A stretch of 64,000 nucleotides of DNA from Pogonophryne albipinna (taxonomy: Eukaryota > Chordata > Actinopteri > Perciformes > Artedidraconidae), in the NCBI GenBank assembly GCA_028583405.1, contig CM053256.1:13195087-13259086 (forward strand), written 5' to 3'. Below the pieces are notes generated by a model that was not told the origin of the DNA, ran no database searches, and saw only the letters and a program-made list of their open reading frames with translations. The stretch's first letter is position 1, and each line of letters starts with the position of its first letter. Positions 1 through 12,499 of the stretch are shown piece by piece. Position numbers and translations under genes: made by a program.

Positions 1-144
1 CAGTGAGTATTTGCGTACTACAAAATATAGGCAGTTTAACTTCACAATTTTGTCACATGTAGGCTTCCAGATGAGATAGAACCCAGGGGACTGTAAGGTG
101 TCAGGATTATGTTGGTTAACCTCTGAGTGTCTTTCTTTGGTCAG

Positions 145-2308
145 ATGAAGCTGCCGAGCCTGATTCATCTTAGCCTCATACTGATGCTGACCTCAGAAGG
201 TGTGTGACATATTTGTGCTTGTCTTGAATGTCCTCCAACGAAGTATGCACTTAAATGTAAATAATAATTCTCGTTTATTCTTTAACACAGGTCACACAAA
301 TCAAAATTGGAATGTTAATGTCACCAGAAACATTCAAGCAACACTGGGCTCAAACGTGACCATACATTGTAGCTTTACCTATCCGCTAAATGTATCTTCT
401 GAAAATGTTCAAGTATACTGGAAAACATTTGAGAGAAGTACCTTTTCCTTTGACAAAGACCCAGATGCATACGTTTTTCACCCGAATACAACACTTGTGA
501 ATGAGAAGTACAGAGGAAAGACCGAGCTCTTTGGAACCCAAAAAAGCTGCTCCCTCCGGATCTTTAACTTCACGGATGAAAACCTAAGAATCTATATGAG
601 AGCTACCGGAAAGAAATGGATGTACAGTTACAGAACATACTCTGTCTTCATATATGTGTCTGGTAATAATTTGAGTACATTTCATTAAAGTACATATATA
701 CAAATTAAAAAGAAGAAATAAACCAGAATTTTTTTCACAGCTGATGTGATCCCAGCCATTCATACGTCAGGTATAACCTTTAAGCACATCATTTAAATGT
801 ATATAATGTGTTTCTGAGTATTCCTTAATTTGCTGTTGTTTATTTCTCTTTAAAAAAAGTAGGGTAAAATGTAATTTTAATGAAACTACTTTGTTTTTCC
901 GATATTATACCACAACCATTACCAACCTTTGAAGATACTACAAGTACGTTTACAGTTTTCTTCTAAGGACAGTTTCATTATAACATTTAAAAGTTCAATT
1001 GTAATTACATTTCTATTTCAATTTTTTTTTCCACAGATATTGCAGTATCCTCCACAATGGCTACAATCCAGGAATCTTCTTCACTAAAGTATACAGCCAT
1101 CTTTGTACCTGTTGCTGCACTTCTGATCATTATTTGTGGGGCTGGAATTTTCTTTTTCTTAAAAAGCAAAAGGTAATGTTTTGTGTCATGACTGGTCCTT
1201 GCGTTTGTCTTTCTTGATGTATTAGTGAAGTAAAGTAAAAATGTCTGGAGGGGTTATCTTTTTTAAATGTGTTTGTTTTATATAAGCTCACATTTCTGTT
1301 AAAATGGAAGACTGATATCTAATTGTCATATTTGGCAGGTCACAACCTTTGACCAGGGAAGAATCTAGATATTACGCCAATGTTAGCCGAGTATCATCAA
1401 ACCAAGCTAAAAGGTTTGTTTCATGATATTTATTGTGAATGAAATTATTGCTATTTATTGACTAGGCTGTTTGTTTGGAAATGTATAATATATGGGGGAA
1501 ATAAAGTAGCCTCTAGCATTTAAGCTTTATTTAAAAGATAGGCTCTATTTTGTCTACGTTTATCATATTAAGGCATTATACAAATGGAAAGTATTATTGA
1601 TTTGTTGTTAAATTGTGAAATTACTCTAAATCCTTCTTTGAAGTGTTTGGTTGCCTATAGTCTCCTTCTGTAAAATAATATTCTACCTTTACCCTGTACT
1701 GTAGAAATATACATCCTTCTTATCAAGACAAACTAAGCTATGAAAATATGCTGCAGAGATGTCACATGAATCTATAAATAGTTATAATACAATAAAAAGA
1801 AAAACTCACATGAATATATTTAAACCACACAGCCTTTTTGGCTTCGTCACAGTGTTCTCTGTTCTCTGTTATTCTTGCGAGATTCACAAGAGAATACACG
1901 ACTTCATCGTCTGTAAAGAATTAAGACTAGACTCACGAAGAGGTTTTAGTCTAGTGAAAACTATTATTCCACAAGTTGTTCGCAAGTTGCAGATAAAATA
2001 ACACATTTTGTTTTTCAAATTAGAATCCAAACATGTCTGTTTGTCTTTTCAGAAGCGCATCTAGCAAGACTCAAGAGAACGAGAGCACTTCTGAACTGAA
2101 AGTCATTGATGAACCTGTCTACAACAACGTTGAGGTACTATATTACTATACATTACATTTACAGTAAATGGTTGTAATATAATAACATCGTAGCTAAGGC
2201 AAAAAAGTACATGTAACCTAAGTTTTGTTTTTGCAGGCCCCTCCAGGTCAGATGGGTCAACGAATGAAACACACAGAAAATATATATGGAAATGTGGATT
2301 ATTCATAA
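145..2308 (+). CDS. Siglec/CD22-like receptor, single V-type Ig domain, Y-x-N tyrosine tail (gene 1)
   Basis: Predicted cell-surface leukocyte receptor. Exons read from splice signals with matching phase: 145-199 (signal peptide MKLPSLIHLSLILMLTS), 291-662 (V-set Ig), 741-770 (short stalk), 1037-1172 (membrane helix near YTAIFVPVAALLIIICGAG), 1339-1413, 2053-2134 and 2237-2308 (cytoplasmic tail); 273 residues in all. The Ig domain has the Siglec-like B-strand HCSFTYP, a second cysteine in KSCSLRI and an arginine in IYMRATG at the place where Siglecs bind sialic acid. The tail carries YYANV, VYNNV and IYGNV, which are Y-x-N motifs (the Grb2 SH2-binding type) rather than strict ITIMs. A possible polyadenylation signal lies at 2546. 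Family placement follows from resemblance to genes 2 and 3 nearby; ligand and exact orthologue are unknown. Confidence 0.8.
1705..1776 (+). other. Possible alternative terminal exon of gene 1 with a YENM motif
   Basis: An acceptor (ctgtag, 1699-1704) opens a stretch that continues the phase left by the exon ending at 1413. It encodes about 24 residues, including KLSYENML, before a TAA at about 1774. No donor follows, so it could only be an alternative last exon. LSYENM fits both an ITIM-like pattern and Y-x-N. Only splice-site logic supports it. Confidence 0.3.
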
Positions 2309-4600
2309 TAGAAGATAAACTGCATCTCATGTGGTCATGGTTTGTAAAACCTGAACTTGCTTGTTTCTTTGTATTTATTTGAGAGAACATTGTGGCTGTT
2401 GGCAGGTACTTTTACAAGACCAGGGTTATATAGTTTACTGGTTAAAGCAGCAGAATATATCAGCAACGCAAGTGAACCCTCCCGAAATTAAATCTGATGG
2501 CCCTCAATAGGTTTCTACAGGGAGACATAAAATGATCACGAAGAGAATAAAAACAACCACAGAGAGATACAAAAAATAAACTACTAAGAATTACAGATCT
2601 ACAGAGCGACATGTCTTGGTGCTATGGCAGATGGGGGACCTTATTTTGTGGGTCAACTTCCCAGGGTTTAAGGCTAGGTTGGGTTTCATATAACTGCAGC
2701 CATTTATTTATTCCATTTAATTTTACCGTCCTTAAAATTGTTTATTTGGCCTTTATTTATTACACTGAATATGTAACCATTGACAATGTACAGTTTAATA
2801 TTGCTCAGAGCCATATCTTTAATTATGCTTGAATTCTTAAGTTTAATTTAATTGTTAAACTCATTATTACTTGTGTAAATTACACATTATTTATAGATGT
2901 GTCCAGTGCAGCCTGCAATTGTTGTTCACCTTTTAATTGCACTGACCTTTTGCTAATCTTAACTAACTGTTTATAGGTCTTACCTTAACCATTGCTTATT
3001 TGCCTTAAACATGATCATTCTATGGCTTTAACAGGTTTAGCAGATAGATATTTTGCCGTTTAGCATCATTAGAATTGAACATTAAGAAAAATAAATTCTA
3101 GTGAGCGATACAGGAAATGACACCAATAATTTAGCACATCAGGTTGGGCAACATCCCATGACTTAAGTTCTGTTTTCTGAGTAATGTCTTCATGTAATAT
3201 TCTGTTTACAACTTCAGTTTTTACTTGAAAAGGTGGGGTTAAAATGATTGTGGGTTTTTTCTAATCTTTCACATGTGTTTGGCAATTCACGTCCTGTATC
3301 ATCTGTGCTGCAGCTGAAACTTCTGTTTTCTTTTCTGGTTCAGTCTCCTATTAGGGGATTAAGTTATTATATGTAATGATAGAGTTATGGTCTGTACCAT
3401 CAAACTAAATATTAAAAGTGTATATAGTTTCCTCTCCATTATTAACATTGTCTACTTTTCCTCTATTGAATTACTGAACAACAGCAGCCAACTACTGTGC
3501 ATAAAGTCCTGTCGTCAATAAAGTGGATTTAAGTGAAGCTGCTATTGTTTCTGTTTCTATGACCAATAGTTCCATTCTGATATGGTTTTGCTAGAAATAA
3601 ACTTTTCTCGACCTTGGTTGTATCAGTGTCCCGCACACTTTGCTCTGGCTTATCATCTTTTCTGAGACTCTATTGTCCTCCAAGGGTTGGTCTCTCAGAC
3701 TATTTCCAAGTATGGAGTTAGTTTTCATAAAGGTTAATGGTGCAATTTATCTTACAGTATGTTACAGCCCAAAGTAAACCACTGTTATTCCTTACTTTAT
3801 CAAAATAAGTTACTCAACATAATACTGCTATTACAGTCCCATGTTTTAATGTTTACATCCCTGAATGTCACCTTCTACATAGGTTGATTTTAATCGTAAA
3901 ATATATTTATTTCAGTCACTTATTTGAGTTGCAACTAAAAAAGCATTTGTAAATTGAGCTAAAATGCATAAAATGCCATTTCTTATTTGTTAGTCTGACT
4001 TCATTTGACCGACTATCACATGACTCTTCTATGCCCAAACATGACAGCAGAGCAAAGCTATGAAATCAAGGAAATGTCCCCAATTCCGAGTTCCTCAAAG
4101 GGAAATGTGGATATCTGTGGTATTTCCCTTAAAAAATACAAGGTGATAAAAGCTAAATGTGGAAAGGTAATGAAAGGATCTCATATAAAGGAAACTCATC
4201 TATAATTTCCTCAAAAGTTTGAACACTGGGTTGCACGTCAAAGGCCTTCAAATAAATAACATAATAACATTATGTTATTTATTTGCAATAACATAATGTG
4301 TCTTTTGTTCCACGGCCATGTCAGCAGTCCTTTAGTGACTCATCTTTTCTTTTTTGTCTCTAGTAAGACAACAAAATGAAACTTGTCACGTGTTCTGTGG
4401 AATGTTCTTCTGCCAAAAAAGATTAGCTGTATAACAAGTAAAATGTTAAACAGAGGACAAACAAGAACACAGTTATCACATATTGCAACAACAGCCATCT
4501 CCTGGGCTTCTGCTGTAGCTGTTTAAACACCAACTCACATCATGAGCTCACCACTTGGTAAAACATTTGGTTACACTTGCCATTTTAAAGGGTTAAGCTC
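2309..4600. other. Intergenic between genes 1 and 2
   Basis: AT-rich sequence with no credible exon. It includes the 3' untranslated part of gene 1 (AATAAA at 2546) and one strong hairpin at 4250-4284. The small frames at 2611-2832 and 4005-4205 show no coding features that I recognise. Confidence 0.5.
4250..4284. repeat. AT-rich perfect inverted repeat (16-bp arms, 3-bp loop)
   Basis: The arms AAATAAATAACATAAT (4250-4265) and ATTATGTTATTTATTT (4269-4284) are exact complements around AAC. It could form a hairpin or cruciform about 500 bases upstream of gene 2. No function is implied. Confidence 0.8.
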
Positions 4601-4602
4601 GA

Positions 4603-4684
4603 TTATAAGTAGGACATTCAAAGACAAGGCACAACTATCTCAGAAGTACTGCAAGACAATTCAGCAGCCATCGAAGGATCAGAG
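4603..4684 (+). promoter_or_regulatory. Probable promoter and 5' untranslated exon of gene 2
   Basis: TTATAA at 4603-4608 is placed like a TATA box. About 25 bases later begins a non-coding stretch that ends at a donor (CAGAG|gtgaga, exon end 4684). The next exon begins after ctcaccag at 4769 and carries the start codon at 4771. Confidence 0.4.
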
Positions 4685-4770
4685 GTGAGAGAGCAACAGA
4701 GATACTCTTTAGTATTATTTTCATTGCCTTTTTGCTTTCTTACACTTTAAACTTGTCTTTCTCACCAGTG

Positions 4771-5659
4771 ATGGAGCTCAAATTGTTGTTTCCCTTTCTG
4801 ATGTTACATGGTGAGTCTGAAAATGCAATGTACTTTAACATAAAATAACTTGTGTTACCCTCCATGACGAACTAACGTTCTCTGTTGGTTTCAGTGATCC
4901 ATGATGTCTATTCCTCCAGCAACCAATGGAAAGTGACCGTGCCGGAAAAGATTAGTGTGTTGCAGGGCTCCTGTGTGGTTATTCCCTGCCTCTACAATTA
5001 CCCAATGCCCAAATCAAAGAAGCCCTTGGCCAGGTGGAGAGGATTCTGGCTGAAAGGGAAAAAGGTTGTCTCAACCAATGTCCCCAAATTTAAACTGAAT
5101 AAGTTGTACAACAAACGAAGCCAGTTCTTGGGAAATCTTGCAACACGGAACTGCTCCATGCTGCTGGACAGTGTGGGGAAGAACGATGTTGGCCCTTTCC
5201 ACTTCAGGATTGAAATGCGGCAATACAAAAGCTTCTCCTATTCTACAAACCCAGTGACCATCGAAGTCACAAGTGAGTTTTGTAGATAGTTTGAATAATT
5301 TCTAAGGCAACATAATTACATTTTTGGTGAATAATATTTGAATCATTGTCCTATGAGTCATTATATATTCCCATTCGGCAGGCGACCCACAGCCTCCTGT
5401 TCTGTCTATGGTGATGAATAAGAAGGTGACTGCCTCCTGCTCCGTGTCTCACTCCTGCCCAGCGATCCCACCTCGATTCAGCTGGAGCCACCGTGGAAAC
5501 ATCCTCCGCCGCTCAAAGAAGCTGAATACATGGAAGTGGGAAACAGTGTCAACCCTGACCTTCTCCCCTCGAGTCTCCGATTTTAACAAGCCTCTGAACT
5601 GCACAGTGCATTACAGAGGAGGGAAGAAGGTGACGAGCTCCACGATTATCAAAACATGA
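4771..5659 (+). CDS. Siglec/CD22-like two-Ig protein without membrane segment (gene 2; soluble or truncated)
   Basis: Exons 4771-4810 (signal peptide MELKLLFPFLMLH), 4895-5272 (V-set Ig) and 5382-5659 (C2-type Ig), about 231 residues. The first domain has SCVVIPCLYNYP and the sialic-acid-type arginine in FHFRIEM. The second has TASCSVSHSCP and FSWSH, matching the second domain of gene 3. The frame stops at TGA 5657-5659, directly before a donor-like CGTGAGC. In gene 3 the homologous exon has a lysine codon there and continues into more Ig domains. No membrane helix or tail follows; poly-A signals lie at 5795 and 6041. It is either a secreted receptor form or a recently broken gene. It faces gene 3 tail to tail. 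Confidence 0.7.
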
Positions 5660-7499
5660 CGTGAGCCCAGTGCAAGGGTGTTTCTTAATGCATGTTCAAT
5701 TAATTTATGTTTCAAGAAGTTTTAAATCTGTAGTTCAATGTCTTACAGCTGTCACATGGATACAAGATTACTCTCCATGCAGAAGTGGAGAGCAAATAAA
5801 TTATTATTATCCATATGTAGTATGATGACAGAGATACTTTTGTTAAAAGTGAACTACACTGAACATAATCGGTCAGTGAACACTTCCGTGAACACTGTAA
5901 TGTAATTTTAAAGGGCACAAATGACAACCTAATCAGTGTCACTCTCATAATCCGATATTTACCACCTAATATCTGGTGTGTTTACTTCAGAAATGCTTCT
6001 CTGTTTAGGACTTCTTCTGTCAATTTGATTTAAGTGTGTTAATAAATATTAATAAAAAACATTAAATGCAAAGTGTGTTGGGTGACTCTTATGATTGTGT
6101 TAAACAAGATGGAAATCGTTATTTATATAGTTGTAAACTAGAATTAAATATGTTGCCACATTTAAATATAAGGGAACCCATGATGTGGAATGTTGACCTT
6201 CTGTATAAACATCTATGAACATTGCAAGTTACGCTTTTCTTTCCAATATTGTCCGAACACAAAATTATGCTGAATCAACAGGAGGCAAGCAAGCTGTACG
6301 CACATGTTTTAAACATTTGATGGTTGGTGTGTCATTTGATTGTTTTACATAGCAAAATGAATCAAACTGTATACAAGTTAAAGGCGCATGGGGATGACAT
6401 GCACGAGATTTTAACCCATTTTACAAATAATAATAATAATATAATTACAAATATGGGCTGTTTATTGAGGACTACTGTATTTCCCAAAGTACATGTGTGT
6501 TGCCGATGGTTTGAAGTTGTATTCTGAGGTGAGAATAAGGCGTTGTTAGTGTAAGATATGTGTGATGAACATTTCAACACTCTAATCTAACAGTAAGGTA
6601 GTTGACACGCTTCCCCTTAGCCTTCCTGTCAACTTAACATTGACACAATGACACAATGTTCAAGACACACAAGGGGTTTTCCACAATGACCTGAGCATGC
6701 AGGATATTTTCACTTTGTCATACGTTTTTGTTGATTAATAAGTTAATCAAAAATATGTATCACTACAATAAACAGTATTTCATTTGATCTTACTGTACAA
6801 TATGTAATTTTACATTCGGTTCTTGTATATCTTATTATATTTTCATGTACATAGAATTCTGCATTTACTTAGTCACTTACAACATTCGCTACATTATTTA
6901 GCCCATTGCTTTATTTATTTCTGACATGTACTGTTTATAGTTCACTTCATCTGCATTACTTGCACATTGGTCTTGCAACACAATCTGCACTATTTTATTT
7001 GACTCTATTCTACTTTGTTCTTCTTGCACTACTTTTATTTTTGTATTAGTTTTACTGTTGTATGTCCTTTATGGTGGAGGAGCTTGGGATTGCCCTTTCT
7101 ACACTGTAGCTACTGCGCACATGACCATAAAGCCTTTGGATCTTTTAATACAATCTGTTAGGCTGCATGTGTTTAAATACAGATCCATTTACATGGCAGG
7201 CTTTCTTAAATGTATTAAGTCAGTTTGTGTGGCAGTACAATTATTCTGTTCCAGATGTGACTATTAAACTGATTTGTAAGTGCCTATGTGTAGAAGTGCA
7301 ACATTTGAGCTGTTCTCCACAGTATGTGCTATTCAACCGGAGGTCTGCAATTTAAAACGTTGAGATTCTTGTATGTCACTCTGGTAAAGCAGTCATGCCT
7401 TCCTAAATGTAGATATAATGCTACTTTGCAGAATGTATTATCAAACATATTTGCAAGTGAAAAATTACAATAGTTTATTGGTTGATTTTGACAACACGT
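5660..7499. other. Gene 2 3' region and intergenic DNA
   Basis: AT-rich, with poly-A signals of gene 2 at 5795, 6041 and 6051 and a short AAT run near 6428. The pyrimidine-rich stretch 6720-7150 looks like an old dispersed repeat tail but I could not assign it. The small frames are not convincing. Confidence 0.4.
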
Positions 7500-7716
7500 T
7501 TTATTGAAAATCTTACGAGCAGTCAGGGGGAAGCTATTTTTTAGATATGAACATATAAAAAAAAACAGGCATATGTGAATTACAGGAGACAAAAATAGAA
7601 CACGTATTTCGATACAAAAAAGTTAGGATATCAATACTTTTGATTTAACTTGTTGATCCACATCAGTTGGACATCAGAGAGAGACTGCAGCTGCTCCTCC
7701 ACTTAATTCAACGCTG

Positions 7717-10700
7717 TTACATATTTGCATATATTGCGTCATCCAAGTCGTTCTGTATGGGAAAAAGATTAGCGCTCTCTTCTCTCATGCATGGAAATAT
7801 TGAATGAGTGAATTTTCCTTTACATACCTCCATGTTGCCATACAAATGGTCATTGTCATAGGCTTTAGAGCAATTAACATCATCATAGCACCTCTCTTTT
7901 CTGAAGACAGAATGCAGAAAACACATTTAGCACATAAACTCCCACAAGGCCACTTTATGTAACTTTTATTTTTTACAGGGTGAATGACCTTTTTGTTGCA
8001 GCATACACAGGGTGCGCCACATCATCGTCTGCCTTCACAGAGCTAAGATGAAGTTCTCTTGGAACCTCAGACTTCCCCCTGCTGGCAGAAACCAGGTTTT
8101 AATTTATCTTCTCACACTTTTAACAAACACTAAAACCCATGTCAACTGCTAAATGTATCCTAGGTTATCATGCCCTATACAAATTCACAAACTGACCTTC
8201 ATCTACCTGAGAGGATGTGGTTTGATTATGACATATTGTATAATGACAACATTTAAGACACATTCACAACGTGTACTGATAAACCCCTCAACATGCCCCA
8301 AATATATATATTGCTTTCTGGTGTCTGTTGACTGCTGTATTCAGAATTTCAATGTACCCGTATTTTTAAATGTGTTATAGCACCCTGATGAATGCTATTG
8401 TTAAATCCACACTATCTACAGAATAATTGTTGTATGTGAAAAGAATCTTTTTCTGCATCAACTTACCAGTTTTTAACAACTTTCACCGTTATAAAAATTA
8501 TCACCAGAATCCCACCTGCTACCGAGGCGATGATGATATATAGATTCAGCATCTTACCTGTCCAAACAGAAACCATGTGATGTCCTTTTTCTCTTTCACA
8601 GTGTATGATTTACAGTCTTTATGAGTATGTCATGCACTTCTTCCTTACTGTTCACAGGTAGAGAGAGTGTGAGGTTGGCATTGCCCATTGTGTTGTTTGC
8701 CAGACAGCAGACAGCCACAGAAGATCCTAACTCTGCGTGCAGAGTCCCGATGGTAACAGAGCCATGTTTCTCCACCTTGGTGCTTGGCAGGACTCTGTCA
8801 GGAAGCACAAAGTAGAGCATGCTGGGAGGCTTGGAATCCGAAATGCACACACACTTTACCATATCTCCCTCCGAGGTGCAGGAAGAGGCCTCCGCAATCT
8901 CAGGAGCATCTGTAAGCACAATACGTGTAGTTATGAGCCAAACTTTTAGCAGAATCAGAATCAGAAACAGGTTTATTACCAGGTTTACACTTAAGAGGAA
9001 TTTGACTAGGTGTCGTGGTGCATACATAAGAGTAAAACAACAATTAAAACACAGATAGAGAACTATAAAAAAGATAAAAAATAATACAAAATATAATAAA
9101 ATATAAATATAACAGTATTTACATTGCAATGGAATGGAATAAAAAAGAATAAAATATGGAATACAAATACAAATCGGCCGTAATAAGAAAACAAATCAGA
9201 TATTGTGGTACATTGTGTGCATTAATCAATCATCAGCATACCATTTTGTTTAAATAAAAAGTCTATCCTTTATTATTTACTTACACAACACATTGAGCTG
9301 CACAGGGTTGGATTTGCCACTTCCTATTGTATTGATGGCAGTACAGTACAGGGCTCCTGCGTGTCTGGAGACTTTAAGCAGCGTGTAGTCATGTCCTCGA
9401 TGTAGCTGGGACCCTGTTTCATTATGCCACTGATAGCTGGTGGCAGGAGGGTAGGCATCACTGGAGCATCTCAGCCGCACAGCTTCTCCCTCCTTTACTT
9501 CTGACTTGTGCTCAACCTTTACATTCACCGGAGCGTCTGCATGAAAACATACGAATAACTCTTTCTGATGCCATGGCAGAAAATTCATGAAGCAAAGAAT
9601 TGGAGGATTACAAAATGTAGAAGAGATGGATGCACTAGAGGAAGAATTATAATTAATCCTGAAGGAAACATTAATCTCAGCAAATTTGACCGTTGTTGAG
9701 ACATTTGATACAAAACTACAAATGTCAACCTCATGGTGGCACAAGAGGAAAAGTCACAGGATCACCAAAGTCAGTATGCTCTGCTCTGGGTATGCCTATA
9801 CAAAATGACATGGCAATCCATCCAATATTTGTTAAGATGATTTTGTCTTTGAAAAAAATCATATTAAAGATGGACAGAATTTGCTCTCCTTCGTGTAGCC
9901 AGCACGTCATGCCAATTAAAAAATGGTATTTGACAGCACAATGCTCTTTTTCCACGGCAGATGAATACATGATGACTGATACTCCTCTGACAGTGACTAA
10001 ACCTGCTTTTCAAAGCTTTAAAGTTGTATTTGAATATATGTATGCTGGTAAAACAGCTTCTACACTGGGTAAGAAAAACATGAATCATCCCACTACAATT
10101 TCTTTCCACTTTTTGTCCTTGGTTGTCTCTGTTCTCTTCATGGGTGCTTCCTTGTCATGACTATCCCATTCATTTTATTACAGTTTTCATATTAATGCAA
10201 ATGCTTTGTACCATGTTTGGTAACTGTAAAATAATTGGTATACCTGGTTTATCAAAGCATTGATGTATAAGAGTAGGTCTCACTTATGAACTAAGTTTAA
10301 AGTGTTAACATCTTGTGTTAGAGCCAGTATTTTTGTTTTGATAAGAAAGGCCACCTAATCGTGATGTCTGTCGTCAACAGGAGTACAACAGACTACAATT
10401 CCCACGGTGCCTCCTCTAAAGTGACAGTGATGGGCAACCTGTTAGAAAGACTCCTTCGAGGCACAGTTTTTAACCGATCAATTACCCTTTAAGTTATCAA
10501 GTTATATAAGCCTTAACAAGAACGAAAGCAAGAAATAATACCTAAGTTGTTTGTTATATTCATTTGTTTTGACTATTGTAAAAGCCTATTTTCTTTGTTG
10601 CATGTGTAAACGTTTGTTATTTTTATTTTGAGCAAACCCATTGCATAATATCATCCAAACCATCGGAGGCCAAGCAACTCATCAACTGTACTGTAAGTAA

Positions 10701-12475
10701 CACACAGATAAAGGAAAGAAAACGAGTAAAATATGTCTGTTTAACGCGTCTAGTGGCTTGATAGTAAAATAAGGAAGGAAGCCACGACACCTTGATTGTA
10801 GACACGGCCCTACTCACGTTTCACTTTGAGGGTCCTGGATGTTTTGTGGTGCTGCCCCCCCTTGTATGTGACGGTGCACTGTACAGGCTTGTTGTGGTCA
10901 GCGCTGGTCGGTTGAAATGTCAGAGTAGATGTGGCTGACCACTGGCCATCTTCAAGCTGCTGGGGTTGGACATGTTCCTCCCCAGAGTGACTCCAGGTGA
11001 AGACGGGAGGAGAGGTGGGACAGGAGTGAGACACAGAGCAGGACGCAGACACACTCTGCCCCTCTGTCACCTCCTCTTTCATAGAGAACCCGATGGTATT
11101 AAGTTCACCTGTACCAAGGAGAAAGTTATTGATAATGGCAATGGCAAAGATCATAAGGTACAGTATTTCTGGTAAGGTAAAGCTCTTTGTCTGCGGGGCT
11201 GTTCAAAACTGTGTTATCTTTTATGTGTATTGCCTCACTTGCTTTGAATTAAGGGATTTGGAATCACTTTAGATAGCAAAGATACAAAATAATCTTGAAA
11301 TTCCCAAATCATTCAACACATGAAAAGAGGACTGTGGGGTAAAGGATAGTAGAAAAAGATGGATATTTACTTTAACAATGCTAGAGTAGAGTTAGGGTAA
11401 GGTTAAGAAAAAACATTTCCCTCTAATAACACAAACATCTTGAAATTGGTGGCATTTGCCCTAATTCCATACATCTGTCAGTCCAGAGAAATTAAACATT
11501 TTCAATATGTTTTGATTGCTATTTACACAAATAAGGAAGTTAAGGAGTTTTGAAGAATTGAAACCTAAAATGACCTCAGTTATCTATTGGTTGCGGCCTC
11601 TGTTGAGGTACCAGTTACACATTTAGCTTTCAAAGACAATTTAAATAAAGTTTAGAAATGTGCTGGTCTTTTGGCACTAATGCAAAATGACTTCTTTAAA
11701 GTATGTCAATAACATAGAGAAGGTAACAAAATGGCAAATTATCCTGTCTCCATTCGCGCTGGTTGCAGTAAAACAGACTACTGGAAACATGCTTTAATTA
11801 ATTTTGCTGTCATAGAAGTCTGTTGAAAGTTGTTAATAATACTTACTTATCATTGTGATAGAGACTGCATTGTCTATGTAAGAAAACTTTTCATAGTCAG
11901 TCATTTCGATCCTGAAATGAAAAGGCCCTTGGTCACTTTGTTGAAGTGGATCGATCTTCAGAGTGCAGATTTTCTGTCTGACGTCTCCCAGCAGCTCTGT
12001 CCGATTCCGATACTGTTGCATTATTTTGGACTTCTCTGGGTGATAGATGACCTGATGTGATGCCTCAGACCACATCCCAATGAATTCAGTGACCTTCTTG
12101 CCTGGATCTGGATATGAAAACGAGCAGGGGATCACCACACAGGATCCGGGTAGACCTTTGATTGAGGACGGCATCTTAATTGTCCAAGATGAGGCTTCAG
12201 TTTGAGTAACTGTAGTAAAATGCAGAAGATAATGTGAGGAATTGAAACAAAGAGAAGTTAGAGGCGAGAAGGACTTGTTATATACATTACAAATATACCT
12301 GACTAATACATTATTGGCAAAAACAAAAAAGATAAAAAAATAACAAAAAGACAAAAAGCTGACTGATTGCACTTCTGAGCAGTGCAGTATAAATACTGGA
12401 TATGCATTGTAGAAAATGTACAGCACCTTTTAAGCAAAGGCCCACAAAAAAGAGGGTCCATGTGAAAGAGGCCAT
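7717..12475 (-). CDS. Siglec/CD22-like receptor, four Ig domains, membrane helix, tyrosine-rich tail (gene 3)
   Basis: A complete nine-exon receptor read on the minus strand with matching phase throughout: 12427-12475 (signal peptide MASFTWTLFFVGLCLK), 11847-12209 (V-set; CVVIPCSFSYP, sialic-acid-type arginine in FHFRIEM), 10818-11108 (C2; SASCSVSHSCP), 9285-9536 (C2; VRLRCSSDAYPP, GALYCTA), 8649-8909 (divergent Ig; CVCISDSKPP, VAVCCLA), 8467-8557 (helix, IIIASVAGGILVIIFITV), 7989-8081, 7828-7900 and 7717-7752. Total 502 residues. The tail has VYAAT, CYDDV, AYDND, LYGNM and IYANM; the last two are Y-x-N-M. AATAAA for this strand lies at 7500-7505. The layout matches fish CD22/Siglec relatives that modulate B-cell or myeloid signalling; that role is inferred. 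Exon 7989-8081 is needed: skipping it would create a TGA at the junction. Confidence 0.82.
8948..9130. repeat. Dispersed fish repeat fragment in an intron of gene 3
   Basis: Begins agaatcagaatcagaaacag and runs through a tttattaccaggtttacac stretch into A-rich sequence. This resembles a common fish interspersed repeat that I cannot name. It explains why the overlapping open frame runs past exon 8649-8909. Confidence 0.4.
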
Positions 12476-12499
12476 CTCGTCCTCCCTGAGACCGACCTG

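Noticed and set aside
901..948. Extra stalk exon in gene 1 (DIIPQPLPTFEDTT)
   Set aside because: Phase and donor fit, but the acceptor lacks AG (reads ttttccg), so it cannot be spliced by the normal rule.
7717..8081. Classical ITIMs in gene 3
   Set aside because: No tyrosine has the I/V/L/S at -2 together with L/V/I at +3.
8596..9129. 177-residue minus frame taken as one coding region
   Set aside because: Only 8649-8909 is the exon; the rest is intron with a dispersed repeat.
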